Assembly (NCBI GenBank): GCA_900772715.1
Contig: CAAGRN010000214.1
Coordinates: forward strand, 1 to 5,290
Origin: an uncultured Subdoligranulum sp.
GTDB lineage: Bacteria > Bacillota_A > Clostridia > Oscillospirales > Ruminococcaceae
Length of the DNA stretch: 5,290 nt
Reading direction: 5' to 3'
Shown: positions 1-5,290 of the stretch, piece by piece
Position numbering within the stretch: position 1 is the first letter of the stretch
Layout of the letters: each line of letters opens with the position of its first letter
Position numbers and translations under genes: made by a program
The notes under the pieces: model-generated
What the model was told of the DNA's origin: nothing
The model's database searches: none
Seen by the model: only the letters and a program-made list of their open reading frames with translations

Positions 1-95
1 GCCCAGTGCGCTGTGGTGGGCATTTCCGGCGGGCTGGACAGCTGCCTTGCCCTGCTGGTGGCGGTGCGCGCCTGCAAGGGGCTGGGACGCCAAGG
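1..95 (+). repeat. Inverted copy of the nadE P-loop segment (arm 1)
   Basis: Positions 1-79 are the exact reverse complement of 387-465. Beyond this, position 80 is a mismatch, 81-90 match again, one copy of a tandem GACGC is missing, and the match ends in CCAAGG at 90-95. From there onward the sequence is ordinary nadE on the minus strand. In plus-strand sense this arm reads as NadE residues around ISGGLDS. The junction hexamer CCAAGG is the complement of CCTTGG at 366-371 and is also the native sequence of nadE at the break, so the switch happened at a short shared sequence. Likely a fold-back chimera at a contig end; a genuine inverted duplication is the alternative. Confidence 0.9.
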
Positions 96-1512
96 CAAGT
101 TCGCTCAGATCGCCGGTGCCGATGACAAAGCCGCCGTTTTTGTTGGCGTAGTCCATCAACTCCAGCGTGCGCACGCGCGCCTGGCAGTTCTCAAAGGTGA
201 CATCGTAGCTTTCGGGGTTCTGACCGATATCGGCAAAGTGGCTTTGCACGGTCTTTGTAATGTTGATCTCGCCAAAGCTTACGCCCAAAGCCTCGCACAG
301 AATTTCGGCGTTGGAGCGCGTGCGCCGGGTCGTGCCGAAGCAGGGCATCGTCAGGGCGACAATGTCCTTGGCGTCGCGTCCCAGCACCTTGCAGGCGCGC
401 ACCGCCACCAGCAGGGCAAGGCAGCTGTCCAGCCCGCCGGAAATGCCCACCACAGCGCACTGGGCGTGGGTGTGCTCCATCCGCTTGGCAAGCCCCTCGG
501 CCTGGATGCGCAAAATCAACTCGCAGCGCTCGGCGCGGGCGGCGGTGTCCTGCGGCACAAACGGCGTGGGGGAAACCGGGCGCGTCAGGCTGATTTTTTC
601 GTCACACAGTTCAAATTCCACGGTGGTGTAGCCGGAGGTTTCGGGGCAGAAGCTCGTGTTGCGCATACGCTCCTGCTGCAGGCGGCTTACGTCCAGCTCG
701 GTCACGGCGGCACCGCCCGCAAACGGGCGGGCTTCGCTCAGCAGGCTGCCGTTTTCGGCGATCAGGTTGTGGGCGGCAAAGGTCATATCGGTGGTGCTTT
801 CGCCATGCCCGGCGTCGGCATACAGGTAGGCGGTCAGCAGCCGGGCGCTCTGCCCGCAGACCAGCGCGCGGCGATAGTCCGCCTTGCCGACGGTTTCGTC
901 GCTGGCGGAAAGATTGGCGATCACCGTTGCGCCCGCCAGCGCGTGGCGGCAGCTGGGCGGCACGGGCGCCCACAGATCCTCGCACACTTCAACGCCCAGC
1001 ACAAAATCCGGCAGCTGCTTGCAGGCAAACAGCAAGTCGGTGCCGATCAGCGTTTCCTGCCCGGCAAACTCGATGCACTCAGCCTCGCGCATGGCGGGTA
1101 CAAAATGCCGCTTTTCGTAAAATTCGCCGTAGTTGGGCAGGTAGGTCTTGGGTACAAGCCCCAGCAGCTCGCCGTGGCAGACGACCGCCGCGCAGTTGTA
1201 AAGCTTGGCGTTGTGGCGCACAGGCAGCCCCACCAGCGTGAGGATGTCCAGATCCACGCTGGCGCTCAGAATATCAGCCAGACCTTTTTCGGCGCCCTGC
1301 AAAAGGGTAGCCTGCAAAAACAGATCGCTGCAGGTATAGCCGGTCAGGCAAAACTCCGGCAGGCAGAGCAGCTGCACGCCGTCGGCGGCGTGGGCGCGCA
1401 TGGCGGCGATAATTTGCTGTGCATTGTAGGCGCAGTCCGCCACGCGCAGGGCAGGGCTGGCAGCGGCTGCGCGGACAAAACCGTTTTCAAAAGCGGAAAA
1501 ACTGTACTTCAT
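1..1512 (-). CDS. nadE: Glutamine-dependent NAD+ synthetase, 3' part missing and replaced by an inverted copy
   Basis: Converts deamido-NAD+ to NAD+ using ATP and ammonia released from glutamine, the last step of NAD synthesis, in the cytosol. The N-terminal nitrilase-type glutaminase domain (about residues 1-290) shows the full Glu-Lys-Cys triad: E53 in LPEFCLTGY, K122 in PKTYLPNYGEF and C177 in VEVCEDLW, close to the positions known for the Mycobacterium tuberculosis enzyme. The synthetase domain begins near residue 330 with the PP-loop SGGLDS at 358-363 and reaches GTGDLSELAL at 465-474. The ATG at 1512 is supported by GAGGGA at 1521-1526, 8 nt upstream. Two-domain NadE proteins usually run to about 640-680 residues. 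Here authentic sequence ends near residue 474 (position about 91). The frame stays open to the window edge, but residues 475-504 are translated from an inverted copy of the gene's own P-loop region and do not resemble NadE. Identity is sure; the 3' end is not native NadE sequence. Confidence 0.93.
   Translation of the reverse strand, partial: MKYSFSAFENGFVRAAAASPALRVADCAYNAQQIIAAMRAHAADGVQLLCLPEFCLTGYTCSDLFLQATLLQGAEKGLADILSASVDLDILTLVGLPVRHNAKLYNCAAVVCHGELLGLVPKTYLPNYGEFYEKRHFVPAMREAECIEFAGQETLIGTDLLFACKQLPDFVLGVEVCEDLWAPVPPSCRHALAGATVIANLSASDETVGKADYRRALVCGQSARLLTAYLYADAGHGESTTDMTFAAHNLIAENGSLLSEARPFAGGAAVTELDVSRLQQERMRNTSFCPETSGYTTVEFELCDEKISLTRPVSPTPFVPQDTAARAERCELILRIQAEGLAKRMEHTHAQCAVVGISGGLDSCLALLVAVRACKVLGRDAKDIVALTMPCFGTTRRTRSNAEILCEALGVSFGEINITKTVQSHFADIGQNPESYDVTFENCQARVRTLELMDYANKNGGFVIGTGDLSELALASQPLAGAHRHQQGKAAVQPAGNAHHSALG
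366..465 (-). repeat. Source of the inverted repeat inside nadE (arm 2)
   Basis: This is the segment of nadE that encodes the PP-loop (SGGLDS) and the following helix. It lies in a normal, uninterrupted reading frame, so it is the original and 1-95 is the copy. The two arms are separated by about 270 bp of normal nadE sequence. Confidence 0.9.
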
Positions 1513-1544
1513 AGGAAAGCTCCCTCGTATCAGATATATATTCT

Positions 1545-1573
1545 ATGATAGCACAGCGGGCGGCTGACCGCAA
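1545..1573 (-). promoter_or_regulatory. Predicted sigma-A promoter of nadE
   Basis: On the minus strand a -35 box TTGCGG (1573-1568) and a -10 box TATCAT (1550-1545) are separated by exactly 17 bp. The -10 box lies 32 nt upstream of the nadE start codon, with the ribosome binding site GAGGGA between them. The boxes are moderate matches to consensus; the spacing and place are right. An alternative -10, TAGAAT at 1545-1540, has a worse -35 partner. Confidence 0.55.
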
Positions 1574-1605
1574 GTAAAAATATATCAAACAAAAAGTAAT
1601 GTATA

Positions 1606-1621
1606 CTTGACATAATGCAAG
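1606..1621 (+). promoter_or_regulatory. Possible operator over the -35 box
   Basis: CTTGACAT-A-ATGCAAG is an inverted repeat with 7-bp arms (CTTGCAT type) and one extra A in the left arm. It covers the whole -35 box of the XRE operon promoter. A second, outer inverted repeat, TATACT (1602-1607) and AGTATA (1633-1638), brackets the promoter core. Small XRE regulators commonly bind such dyads in their own promoters, so autorepression is plausible. This is inference from position and symmetry only, with no second copy in the window to support it. Confidence 0.35.
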
Positions 1622-1635
1622 AAATATGATATAGT
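1607..1635 (+). promoter_or_regulatory. Predicted sigma-A promoter of the XRE-CPBP operon
   Basis: A perfect -35 box TTGACA (1607-1612) and a -10 box TATAGT (1630-1635) are 17 bp apart, in an AT-rich patch between two GC-rich genes. The start codon of the XRE gene is 33 nt downstream of the -10 box, with AAGGAG at 1654-1659 in between. It is divergent from the nadE promoter; the two -35 boxes are about 33 bp apart, back to back. Confidence 0.8.
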
Positions 1636-1668
1636 ATAGCCACAGCAAAACAAAAGGAGCATATCACT

Positions 1669-1866
1669 ATGGCAAAAAACCTGATGCTGAAAGCTGCCCG
1701 CGCGCAAAAAGATATGACGCAGGCAGACCTGGCGGCGGCGGTGGGCGTGTCGCGGCAGACCATCAACGCCATTGAAAAAGGGGAGTATAACCCCACCATC
1801 AACCTGTGCCGCAGCATCTGCAGGGTGCTGGGCAAGACATTGGACGAACTGTTCTGGGAGGAATAA
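1669..1866 (+). CDS. XRE/Cro-type helix-turn-helix transcriptional regulator
   Basis: A 65-residue single-domain DNA-binding protein. The HTH comprises TQADLAAA (residues 17-24), the turn VGV (25-27) and the recognition helix SRQTINAIE (28-36). It is followed by GEYNPTINL and ends in TLDELFWEE, a pattern typical of the small YozG-like XRE regulators of Firmicutes. There is no effector or dimerisation domain beyond the five-helix HTH. The start is fixed by AAGGAG, 9 nt upstream. It is the first gene of an operon with a four-helix membrane protein and a CPBP protease. In many Firmicutes such small XRE regulators lie directly before membrane-protein genes and control them, so this one probably represses its own operon. 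The signal it responds to is not visible. Confidence 0.93.
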   Translation: MAKNLMLKAARAQKDMTQADLAAAVGVSRQTINAIEKGEYNPTINLCRSICRVLGKTLDELFWEE

Positions 1867-1869
1867 GCG

Positions 1870-2346
1870 ATGAATTTGAGAGAGTTTTTTAAGCGCGAGA
1901 ATCTGGACGAAATGCAAAAACAGACCCTTTTGAAAATCGAGTCCCGCGGCTTCTGGGCGCTGTGGGTGCTGCTGCTGGCGGCGCTGATCATCGAAAGTCT
2001 GCTGGGCTTTACCCTGCGGGAGATGGCGGCAGAATGGTTTATCTTTATGCTGGGCTGCGCCTATTCGATCATAAGTGATCTGCGTGCCGGTATCTGGGAC
2101 CGCCACCTCAAAGCGAACACAAAAACCAATGCCGTTGTGTCCCTGACGGGCGGTGCTGCCATCTTTGTGTGGGGGCTTATCAAATTTGCAGAGTTTGGCG
2201 TGGGCGTTGCGGTGCTGTTGGCGGTATTTATGGGCGTTTGTACATGGGCGTTGTGCATTGCAACGCTGCAGCTCAGTATGAAGGCTTACAAAAAGCGCCA
2301 CGCGGAACTGGAAAACCCCAAGGAGGACGACGATGAAAACGAATAA
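1870..2346 (+). CDS. Four-helix membrane protein of unknown function (DUF6773-like)
   Basis: A 158-residue protein with a charged, amphipathic N-terminus (1-27, including DEMQKQTLLKIESRG), four hydrophobic segments at about 28-47, 55-69, 88-106 and 110-133, and a charged tail ending in an acidic run (KEDDDENE). No catalytic motif is visible. Length, helix pattern and position behind a small XRE regulator resemble the DUF6773 family of Firmicutes membrane proteins; this assignment is from memory and is the weak point. GGAGGA at 1857-1862, inside the end of the XRE gene, gives a 7-nt spacing to this ATG. Its last 14 bp overlap the CPBP gene, so the two are probably translated together. It could be a partner, substrate or sensor for the protease, but nothing in the sequence decides this. 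Confidence 0.85.
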   Translation: MNLREFFKRENLDEMQKQTLLKIESRGFWALWVLLLAALIIESLLGFTLREMAAEWFIFMLGCAYSIISDLRAGIWDRHLKANTKTNAVVSLTGGAAIFVWGLIKFAEFGVGVAVLLAVFMGVCTWALCIATLQLSMKAYKKRHAELENPKEDDDENE

Positions 2347-3313
2347 AAAAGAGCTGACTGTCTTTGCACTCTGTGCTTACGCAATTCCGTTTTTGATGAT
2401 GCCGCTTTTGTACATCTGCCTGCACAACGGGCAGGATACCAGCATTTTTGCCAACGCCCAGATGTTCTACCCGGCGGCGGGTGTTATGCTGGCGTTTTTG
2501 CTGGCAAAGCGGCAGGATACCCCGAAGCGGTTTTACATCCTGTACCTTGCGGCTGCGGCGGTCATGCTTGCGGCAAGCGTGCTGTCCGCTGTTATGCCGC
2601 AGGCGCCGTGGCTGTGGATCGCCAACCTTGTTATTGTTATCGCATCGGTGCTGGGCTGGATTTTCCTGCTGACCGAGAAAAAGGAAAAGCGCGAAGCCTA
2701 CGGGCTGCGTCTGCACGGCAAGCTCTTGACGGCGCTCGGTATCTGCGTTTACTTCCTTGCCGTAAAGACCGGTATGGTCTTTCTTTCGATGGCGATGCAG
2801 GGCGGTGATAGCTGGGCTGAATATCTGGCCTACTGGCGCACATCTGCACCGTGGGTCATAGCGGTGGCACTTATACCGAACTTCTTTTTGAGCTTTCTGC
2901 CGTTTTTTGGTGAGGAATACGGCTGGCGCTACTACCTGACGCCCGCCCTGCAAAACCGCTTCGGCGCACGGCGCGGTGCGCTGGCTGTGGGGGTGCTGTG
3001 GGGGTTGTGGCATCTGCCGCTGAACCTTTTCTTTTACAGCCCGGAAACGTCCCTGCAGAGCATCGCATCGCAGCTGGTTGTCTGCGTGACAATGGGCGTG
3101 TTCTTCACGTTCGCCTATGAAAAATGCGGCAAAAACATCTGGCTGCCCGTACTGCTGCATTATCTGAACAACAATATGATTCTTGTCTGGACGGGCACGG
3201 CGGATATCGGCAATCAGGTCATCGCATGGGGCGATGTTGCGTTCAGTGCCATTATGTATGGGGTTGTATTTCTGCCGTTTCTGGCAGCAAAGTGCTACCG
3301 TAAGAACCAATAA
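2333..3313 (+). CDS. CPBP family intramembrane glutamic-type/metalloprotease (Abi/CaaX-like)
   Basis: A 326-residue polytopic membrane protein with about eight to ten hydrophobic segments (for example 9-30, 44-58, 67-88, 93-113, 131-154, 171-191). The C-terminal half carries the three CPBP (Rce1-like) motifs: EExxxR as E194-E195-YGW-R199, the second motif WGLWHLPLN with H227, and HxxxN as H276-YLN-N280. All proposed active-site residues are present, so it should be active. In bacteria the family includes bacteriocin-immunity and Abi proteins, and proteases whose substrates are mostly unknown. The ATG is supported by AGGAGG at 2321-2326, 6 nt upstream; it starts inside the preceding gene. It is last in the XRE operon and is followed directly by a strong terminator. 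No bacteriocin precursor or other peptide substrate gene is visible in the operon. Confidence 0.93.
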   Translation: MKTNKKELTVFALCAYAIPFLMMPLLYICLHNGQDTSIFANAQMFYPAAGVMLAFLLAKRQDTPKRFYILYLAAAAVMLAASVLSAVMPQAPWLWIANLVIVIASVLGWIFLLTEKKEKREAYGLRLHGKLLTALGICVYFLAVKTGMVFLSMAMQGGDSWAEYLAYWRTSAPWVIAVALIPNFFLSFLPFFGEEYGWRYYLTPALQNRFGARRGALAVGVLWGLWHLPLNLFFYSPETSLQSIASQLVVCVTMGVFFTFAYEKCGKNIWLPVLLHYLNNNMILVWTGTADIGNQVIAWGDVAFSAIMYGVVFLPFLAAKCYRKNQ

Positions 3314-3353
3314 AAAACAGGTGCAGCCCTTTAATAGGGCTGCACCTGTTTTT
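3313..3353. terminator. Bidirectional intrinsic terminator between convergent operons
   Basis: A perfect 18-bp stem pairs 3313-3330 with 3336-3353 around the 5-nt loop TTAAT. The GC core is CAGGTGCAGCCC, and the outer five to six pairs are A-T, so each strand has a T-tract at its 3' side. It begins at the last base of the CPBP stop codon and lies 8 nt beyond the stop codon of the ACT-domain gene on the other strand, so it should end transcription from both sides. Confidence 0.93.
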
Positions 3354-3361
3354 GACTGTCG

Positions 3362-3817
3362 TTAAACCGCAAATGCCTTGTGCAGGGCGATCAGGGCGCC
3401 GTCCTCGTCCTGCTGGCGGATCAGCAGCGAGATGTCAAGGTCGCTGGTGGTGATCAGCGCGATTTCGATATCGACCTCCGCCAGCGCCGCCAAGGCGCGG
3501 GCGGCAACGCCGCAGCTGGTGACCATATCCTCGCCGAACAGGTTGATTTTGCAGTACCCGCCCGAAACCAGCGGGGGATTGACCTTGGCGGCGGCGGGCA
3601 GGGCTTTCATGACGGCGGCAAAATTGTCGTTGGCGGTGGTAAAGCTGAAATCCACCGCGGCGCCGCGCGGGGCGCTCTGGCAGATCATATCCACCACAAT
3701 GCCCGCATCGGCGAACACCTTCAGGTAGCCCGCAAGGCTTTGGGCGCTGTATTTTGCGCCGGGAAACGTGGTAAGCAGGATATCCTGCTCGCTGCTGATT
3801 TTGCTGACACCGTACAT
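3362..3817 (-). CDS. Stand-alone aspartokinase-type tandem ACT domain protein
   Basis: A 151-residue cytosolic protein consisting of two ACT domains and no kinase domain. ACT 1 (about 12-73) contains VFADAGIVVDMICQS and AVDFSFT, matching the aspartokinase pattern ALADAxINVDMIxQN...DISFT. ACT 2 (about 88-151) contains CGVAARALAAL, DIEIALITTSDLDISLLI and ends ALHKAF, matching the aspartokinase C-terminus (STSEIxISVLI...ALHxxF). In aspartokinases these domains bind lysine or threonine and give feedback inhibition. The Bacillus subtilis aspartokinase II beta subunit is such a fragment, made from an internal start in the kinase gene; here it is a separate gene. The usual effector loop GxxDxPG of ACT 1 is changed to TTFPGAK, so ligand choice may differ. 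AAGGA lies 10 nt before the ATG. The gene is 20 bp downstream of the capA-like gene and in one operon with dapB, which supports a lysine-related regulatory role. Confidence 0.85.
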   Translation of the reverse strand: MYGVSKISSEQDILLTTFPGAKYSAQSLAGYLKVFADAGIVVDMICQSAPRGAAVDFSFTTANDNFAAVMKALPAAAKVNPPLVSGGYCKINLFGEDMVTSCGVAARALAALAEVDIEIALITTSDLDISLLIRQQDEDGALIALHKAFAV

Positions 3818-3837
3818 AAAAATGCCGTCCTTTCGTA

Positions 3838-5058
3838 TTATTCTAACGTAAGATACTGCTCGTCAATGCTTTGCCGCAGCACATTTTCTATGTAGTCGCG
3901 GCTTAAAGTGAAGCAGCCGTGCGCCGCGCCCAGCTCGTCCGTGTAGGCGGGGTAGGGGTAGACGCGGATATTCTGGTACCCGGCTTCGTACTGGGTCACA
4001 ACGCAGTGCAGCTTGGGATCCAGCATCGCCACGGCGCTGCTGCCGTCGGGCTGGGTGGTCTTTTCAAAGGTGATGTCCAGCACCGCGCCGATGACATTGT
4101 CCGCGCTGGACTGGGCGTTGGCAAAGTTGCCCAGGCTGTACGCCACAAAGGTCCGGTTGCCGTTTGCTCCCGTCAGCCATTCGGCGTTCTGGGTCACATG
4201 GGGATGGGTGCCGATGACAAGGTCAACGCCCTGATCCGCCAGCCACTGGGCGGTGTCCTTCTGGAAATCATTCACCGTGTGGCTGCCCTCGGTACCCATA
4301 TGGCAGCTGACGATCAGCACATCGCAGTTAGGGCGCATATCGGCGATCTGCTTGGCAATCGTTTCGCGGTCGCTTAAGTAGATCACGCCGTGTTCGGCTT
4401 GGCTCGGCGTCGGGATGCCGTTGGTATGCTCGGTGTAGGAAAGGTAGCCGAAGGTGATGCCGTTCACGGTCTGGTAGACGTACTCGGTGGGGTCCGCCAG
4501 CGTGTAAAAGCCCATATAGCGCACGTCCTCGGGCATGGCTTCCCAGTGCCGCAGCGAAGCCTCAATGCCCGCCGCGCCCTTGTCGTAGCTGTGGTTGTTG
4601 GACAGGCTGAACACCCGGAACCCCAAATCATACAGCGCATCGGTAATGTCGCCGGGGGTGGAAAAGCACGGGTAGCCGCTGGGGGCAAATTCGTCGTTGA
4701 CCAGCGTTTCCTGATTCAGCCAGTTTACATCAAACTGGGTGTAGAATTCCCGCATATTCTCATACACATAGGAAAAATCATAGTACCCGTCGGTGCCGCG
4801 CTGGCGCGCCTGGATATACAGCCCGTCGTGGATCAAGTCGTCGCCTGTGGCGGAAAACCGCACCGTGTCCACCGTGGGGGTGGGTTCGGGCGTCGGCTCC
4901 GGCGTCGGCTCCGGCGTGGGTTCGGGGGTGGGCTGCACGGTCGCTGTCGGAACAGGGGCGGAAACCGGCGCGGTCGGCTCGGTAAAAAGCGAACCTGCCA
5001 CCACGCCGCAGACCCCCAGCGCGATCACGCAGCAGGCCAGAATTTCGTTACTTCTCAT
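3838..5058 (-). CDS. Membrane-anchored CapA/PGA_cap-type metallophosphatase-like protein
   Basis: A 406-residue protein of the CapA (PgsA) family, which has a calcineurin-like metallophosphoesterase fold and is known from poly-gamma-glutamate capsule synthesis and many poorly characterised cell-surface proteins. Residues 7-25 form one hydrophobic segment, probably an uncleaved anchor, followed by a proline/threonine/glutamate spacer (28-64) that holds the domain outside the membrane. The domain (about 65-400) shows the expected metal-binding motifs: ATGDDLIHDG (D73, D74, H77), NQET, SLSNNHSYDKG (N155, H156), SCHMGTE (H253), GTHPHV (H285, H287) and YSLGNF. The ATG at 5058 overlaps the dapB stop codon as ATGA, implying translational coupling; a GTG two codons upstream (5064) is possible but less likely. 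The other pgs/cap synthesis genes (capB, capC) are not in the window, so polyglutamate synthesis should not be assumed. The true substrate is unknown. Confidence 0.9.
   Translation of the reverse strand: MRSNEILACCVIALGVCGVVAGSLFTEPTAPVSAPVPTATVQPTPEPTPEPTPEPTPEPTPTVDTVRFSATGDDLIHDGLYIQARQRGTDGYYDFSYVYENMREFYTQFDVNWLNQETLVNDEFAPSGYPCFSTPGDITDALYDLGFRVFSLSNNHSYDKGAAGIEASLRHWEAMPEDVRYMGFYTLADPTEYVYQTVNGITFGYLSYTEHTNGIPTPSQAEHGVIYLSDRETIAKQIADMRPNCDVLIVSCHMGTEGSHTVNDFQKDTAQWLADQGVDLVIGTHPHVTQNAEWLTGANGNRTFVAYSLGNFANAQSSADNVIGAVLDITFEKTTQPDGSSAVAMLDPKLHCVVTQYEAGYQNIRVYPYPAYTDELGAAHGCFTLSRDYIENVLRQSIDEQYLTLE
4883..4930 (-). repeat. Four tandem 12-bp repeats encoding (TPEP)n linker
   Basis: Four 12-bp units (4883-4894, 4895-4906, 4907-4918, 4919-4930) read on the plus strand as GG(T/C)TC(G/C)GG(C/G)GT(C/G), differing at third-codon positions. 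On the coding strand they give the repeated tetrapeptide TPEP between the membrane anchor and the metallophosphatase domain. The in-frame unit length means that gain or loss of units would change only the spacer length, a likely site of length variation among strains. Confidence 0.9.
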
Positions 5059-5290
5059 TCGCACGGCAGTTTACCCCGCAGCAAATCGGTCATGGCATAC
5101 ATACCGGGCTGCTGCCCGTCCAAAAACAGCGCTGCCTGAATGGCACCCTCGGCAAAGACGGTGCGCGCCCCGGCGCTGTGGCTCAGGGTCAGAACTTCCT
5201 CTGCGCCGCAGAACAGTACCTCATGCTCGCCCACAATGCCGCCGCCGCGCACGGCGCTGATGCCCAGCTCCTTATCACCGCGCTTTTGCC
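5055..5290 (-). CDS. dapB: 4-hydroxy-tetrahydrodipicolinate reductase, C-terminal part (cut by window edge)
   Basis: DapB reduces 4-hydroxy-tetrahydrodipicolinate with NAD(P)H in the diaminopimelate/lysine pathway, in the cytosol. Only the last 77 codons are in the window. They contain the conserved C-terminal segment LGISAVRGGGIVGEHEVLF, followed by EEVLTLSHSAGARTVFAEGAI and a final helix with PGMYAMTDLL, all typical of DapB (family form: RGGxIxGEHxVxF ... HxAxxRxxFAxGA). The N-terminal Rossmann domain and the HHxxKxDxPSGT substrate motif lie outside the window. The stop codon TGA at 5057-5055 overlaps the ATG of the CapA-like gene by two bases. It is the most upstream visible gene of the operon dapB, capA-like, ACT. 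Confidence 0.95.
   Translation of the reverse strand, partial: QKRGDKELGISAVRGGGIVGEHEVLFCGAEEVLTLSHSAGARTVFAEGAIQAALFLDGQQPGMYAMTDLLRGKLPCE

Noticed and set aside
1..95. The terminal inverted repeat as the end of a transposon or an invertible switch
   Set aside because: The repeat is coding sequence of the nadE P-loop, not a terminal repeat; there is no transposase, recombinase gene or target duplication nearby.
13..1548. A 511-codon open frame on the plus strand opposite nadE, starting with a NadE-like ISGGLDS sequence
   Set aside because: It is the antisense of nadE. Its first residues look like NadE only because positions 1-95 are an inverted copy of that gene; after position 95 the translation is low-complexity Gly/Ala/Gln-rich antisense with no family resemblance, and there is no ribosome binding site.
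1585..2301. A 238-codon minus-strand open frame across the XRE and four-helix genes
   Set aside because: It is antisense to two well-supported genes, crosses their promoter region and has no recognisable domain.
2273..3310. A 345-codon open frame on the minus strand opposite the CPBP gene
   Set aside because: The plus-strand gene has intact CPBP motifs, a ribosome binding site and operon context. The minus-strand translation is rich in His, Gln and Arg, as expected of antisense of membrane-protein codons, and it would run against the operon.
5031..5037. A lipoprotein signal (ILAC) at residues 6-9 of the CapA-like protein
   Set aside because: The cysteine lies too near the N-terminus, without a hydrophobic stretch before it; the hydrophobic segment follows it, so a plain membrane anchor is more likely.
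5056..5064. GTG at 5064 as start of the CapA-like gene
   Set aside because: The ATG at 5058 gives the common ATGA stop-start overlap with dapB; GTG would add only two residues and has no better ribosome binding site. It remains possible.
4390..5139. A plus-strand open frame with Arg/Gly-rich repeats opposite the CapA-like gene
   Set aside because: The repeats are the reverse strand of the TPEP-coding repeats; the minus-strand frame carries all CapA motifs and is coupled to dapB.

Overview
The window looks like chromosomal DNA of a GC-rich, low-GC-lineage-type Firmicute, most likely a gut Clostridia of the Oscillospirales (Faecalibacterium/Gemmiger-like). This is inferred from GC-rich coding sequence with AT-rich intergenic promoters, strong AGGAGG-type ribosome binding sites, the two-domain NAD synthetase and the style of the XRE regulator. 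No RNA gene, IS element or CRISPR array is visible.

Left block (1-1512, minus strand): nadE, the glutamine-hydrolysing NAD+ synthetase, with a good promoter and start. It is not intact in this window. At about position 90-95 the gene sequence stops and turns back on itself: positions 1-95 are an inverted copy of 366-465, the nadE segment that encodes the P-loop. The most economical reading is a fold-back chimera at a contig end, but a real inverted duplication cannot be excluded from the sequence alone.

Middle block (about 1600-3353, plus strand): a compact three-gene operon behind a near-consensus sigma-A promoter. It encodes a 65-residue XRE-type repressor, a 158-residue four-helix membrane protein and a CPBP-family (Abi/CaaX-like) intramembrane metalloprotease with all its motifs. 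Gene spacing is 3 bp, then a 14-bp overlap. A near-palindrome covers the promoter -35 box and could be an autoregulatory operator. The operon ends at an 18-bp perfect stem with T-tracts on both sides, which can serve the converging genes on both strands.

Right block (3362-5290, minus strand): the tail of a lysine-pathway operon, transcribed right to left. It starts with the C-terminal end of dapB (cut by the window edge). Next comes a membrane-anchored CapA-type (PGA_cap) metallophosphatase-like protein, translationally coupled to dapB through an ATGA overlap. Last is a stand-alone protein made of two aspartokinase-type ACT domains without a kinase domain. The ACT protein resembles the regulatory beta subunit of aspartokinase, which suggests feedback sensing of lysine or threonine. 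The CapA-like protein is the unexpected member of this set.
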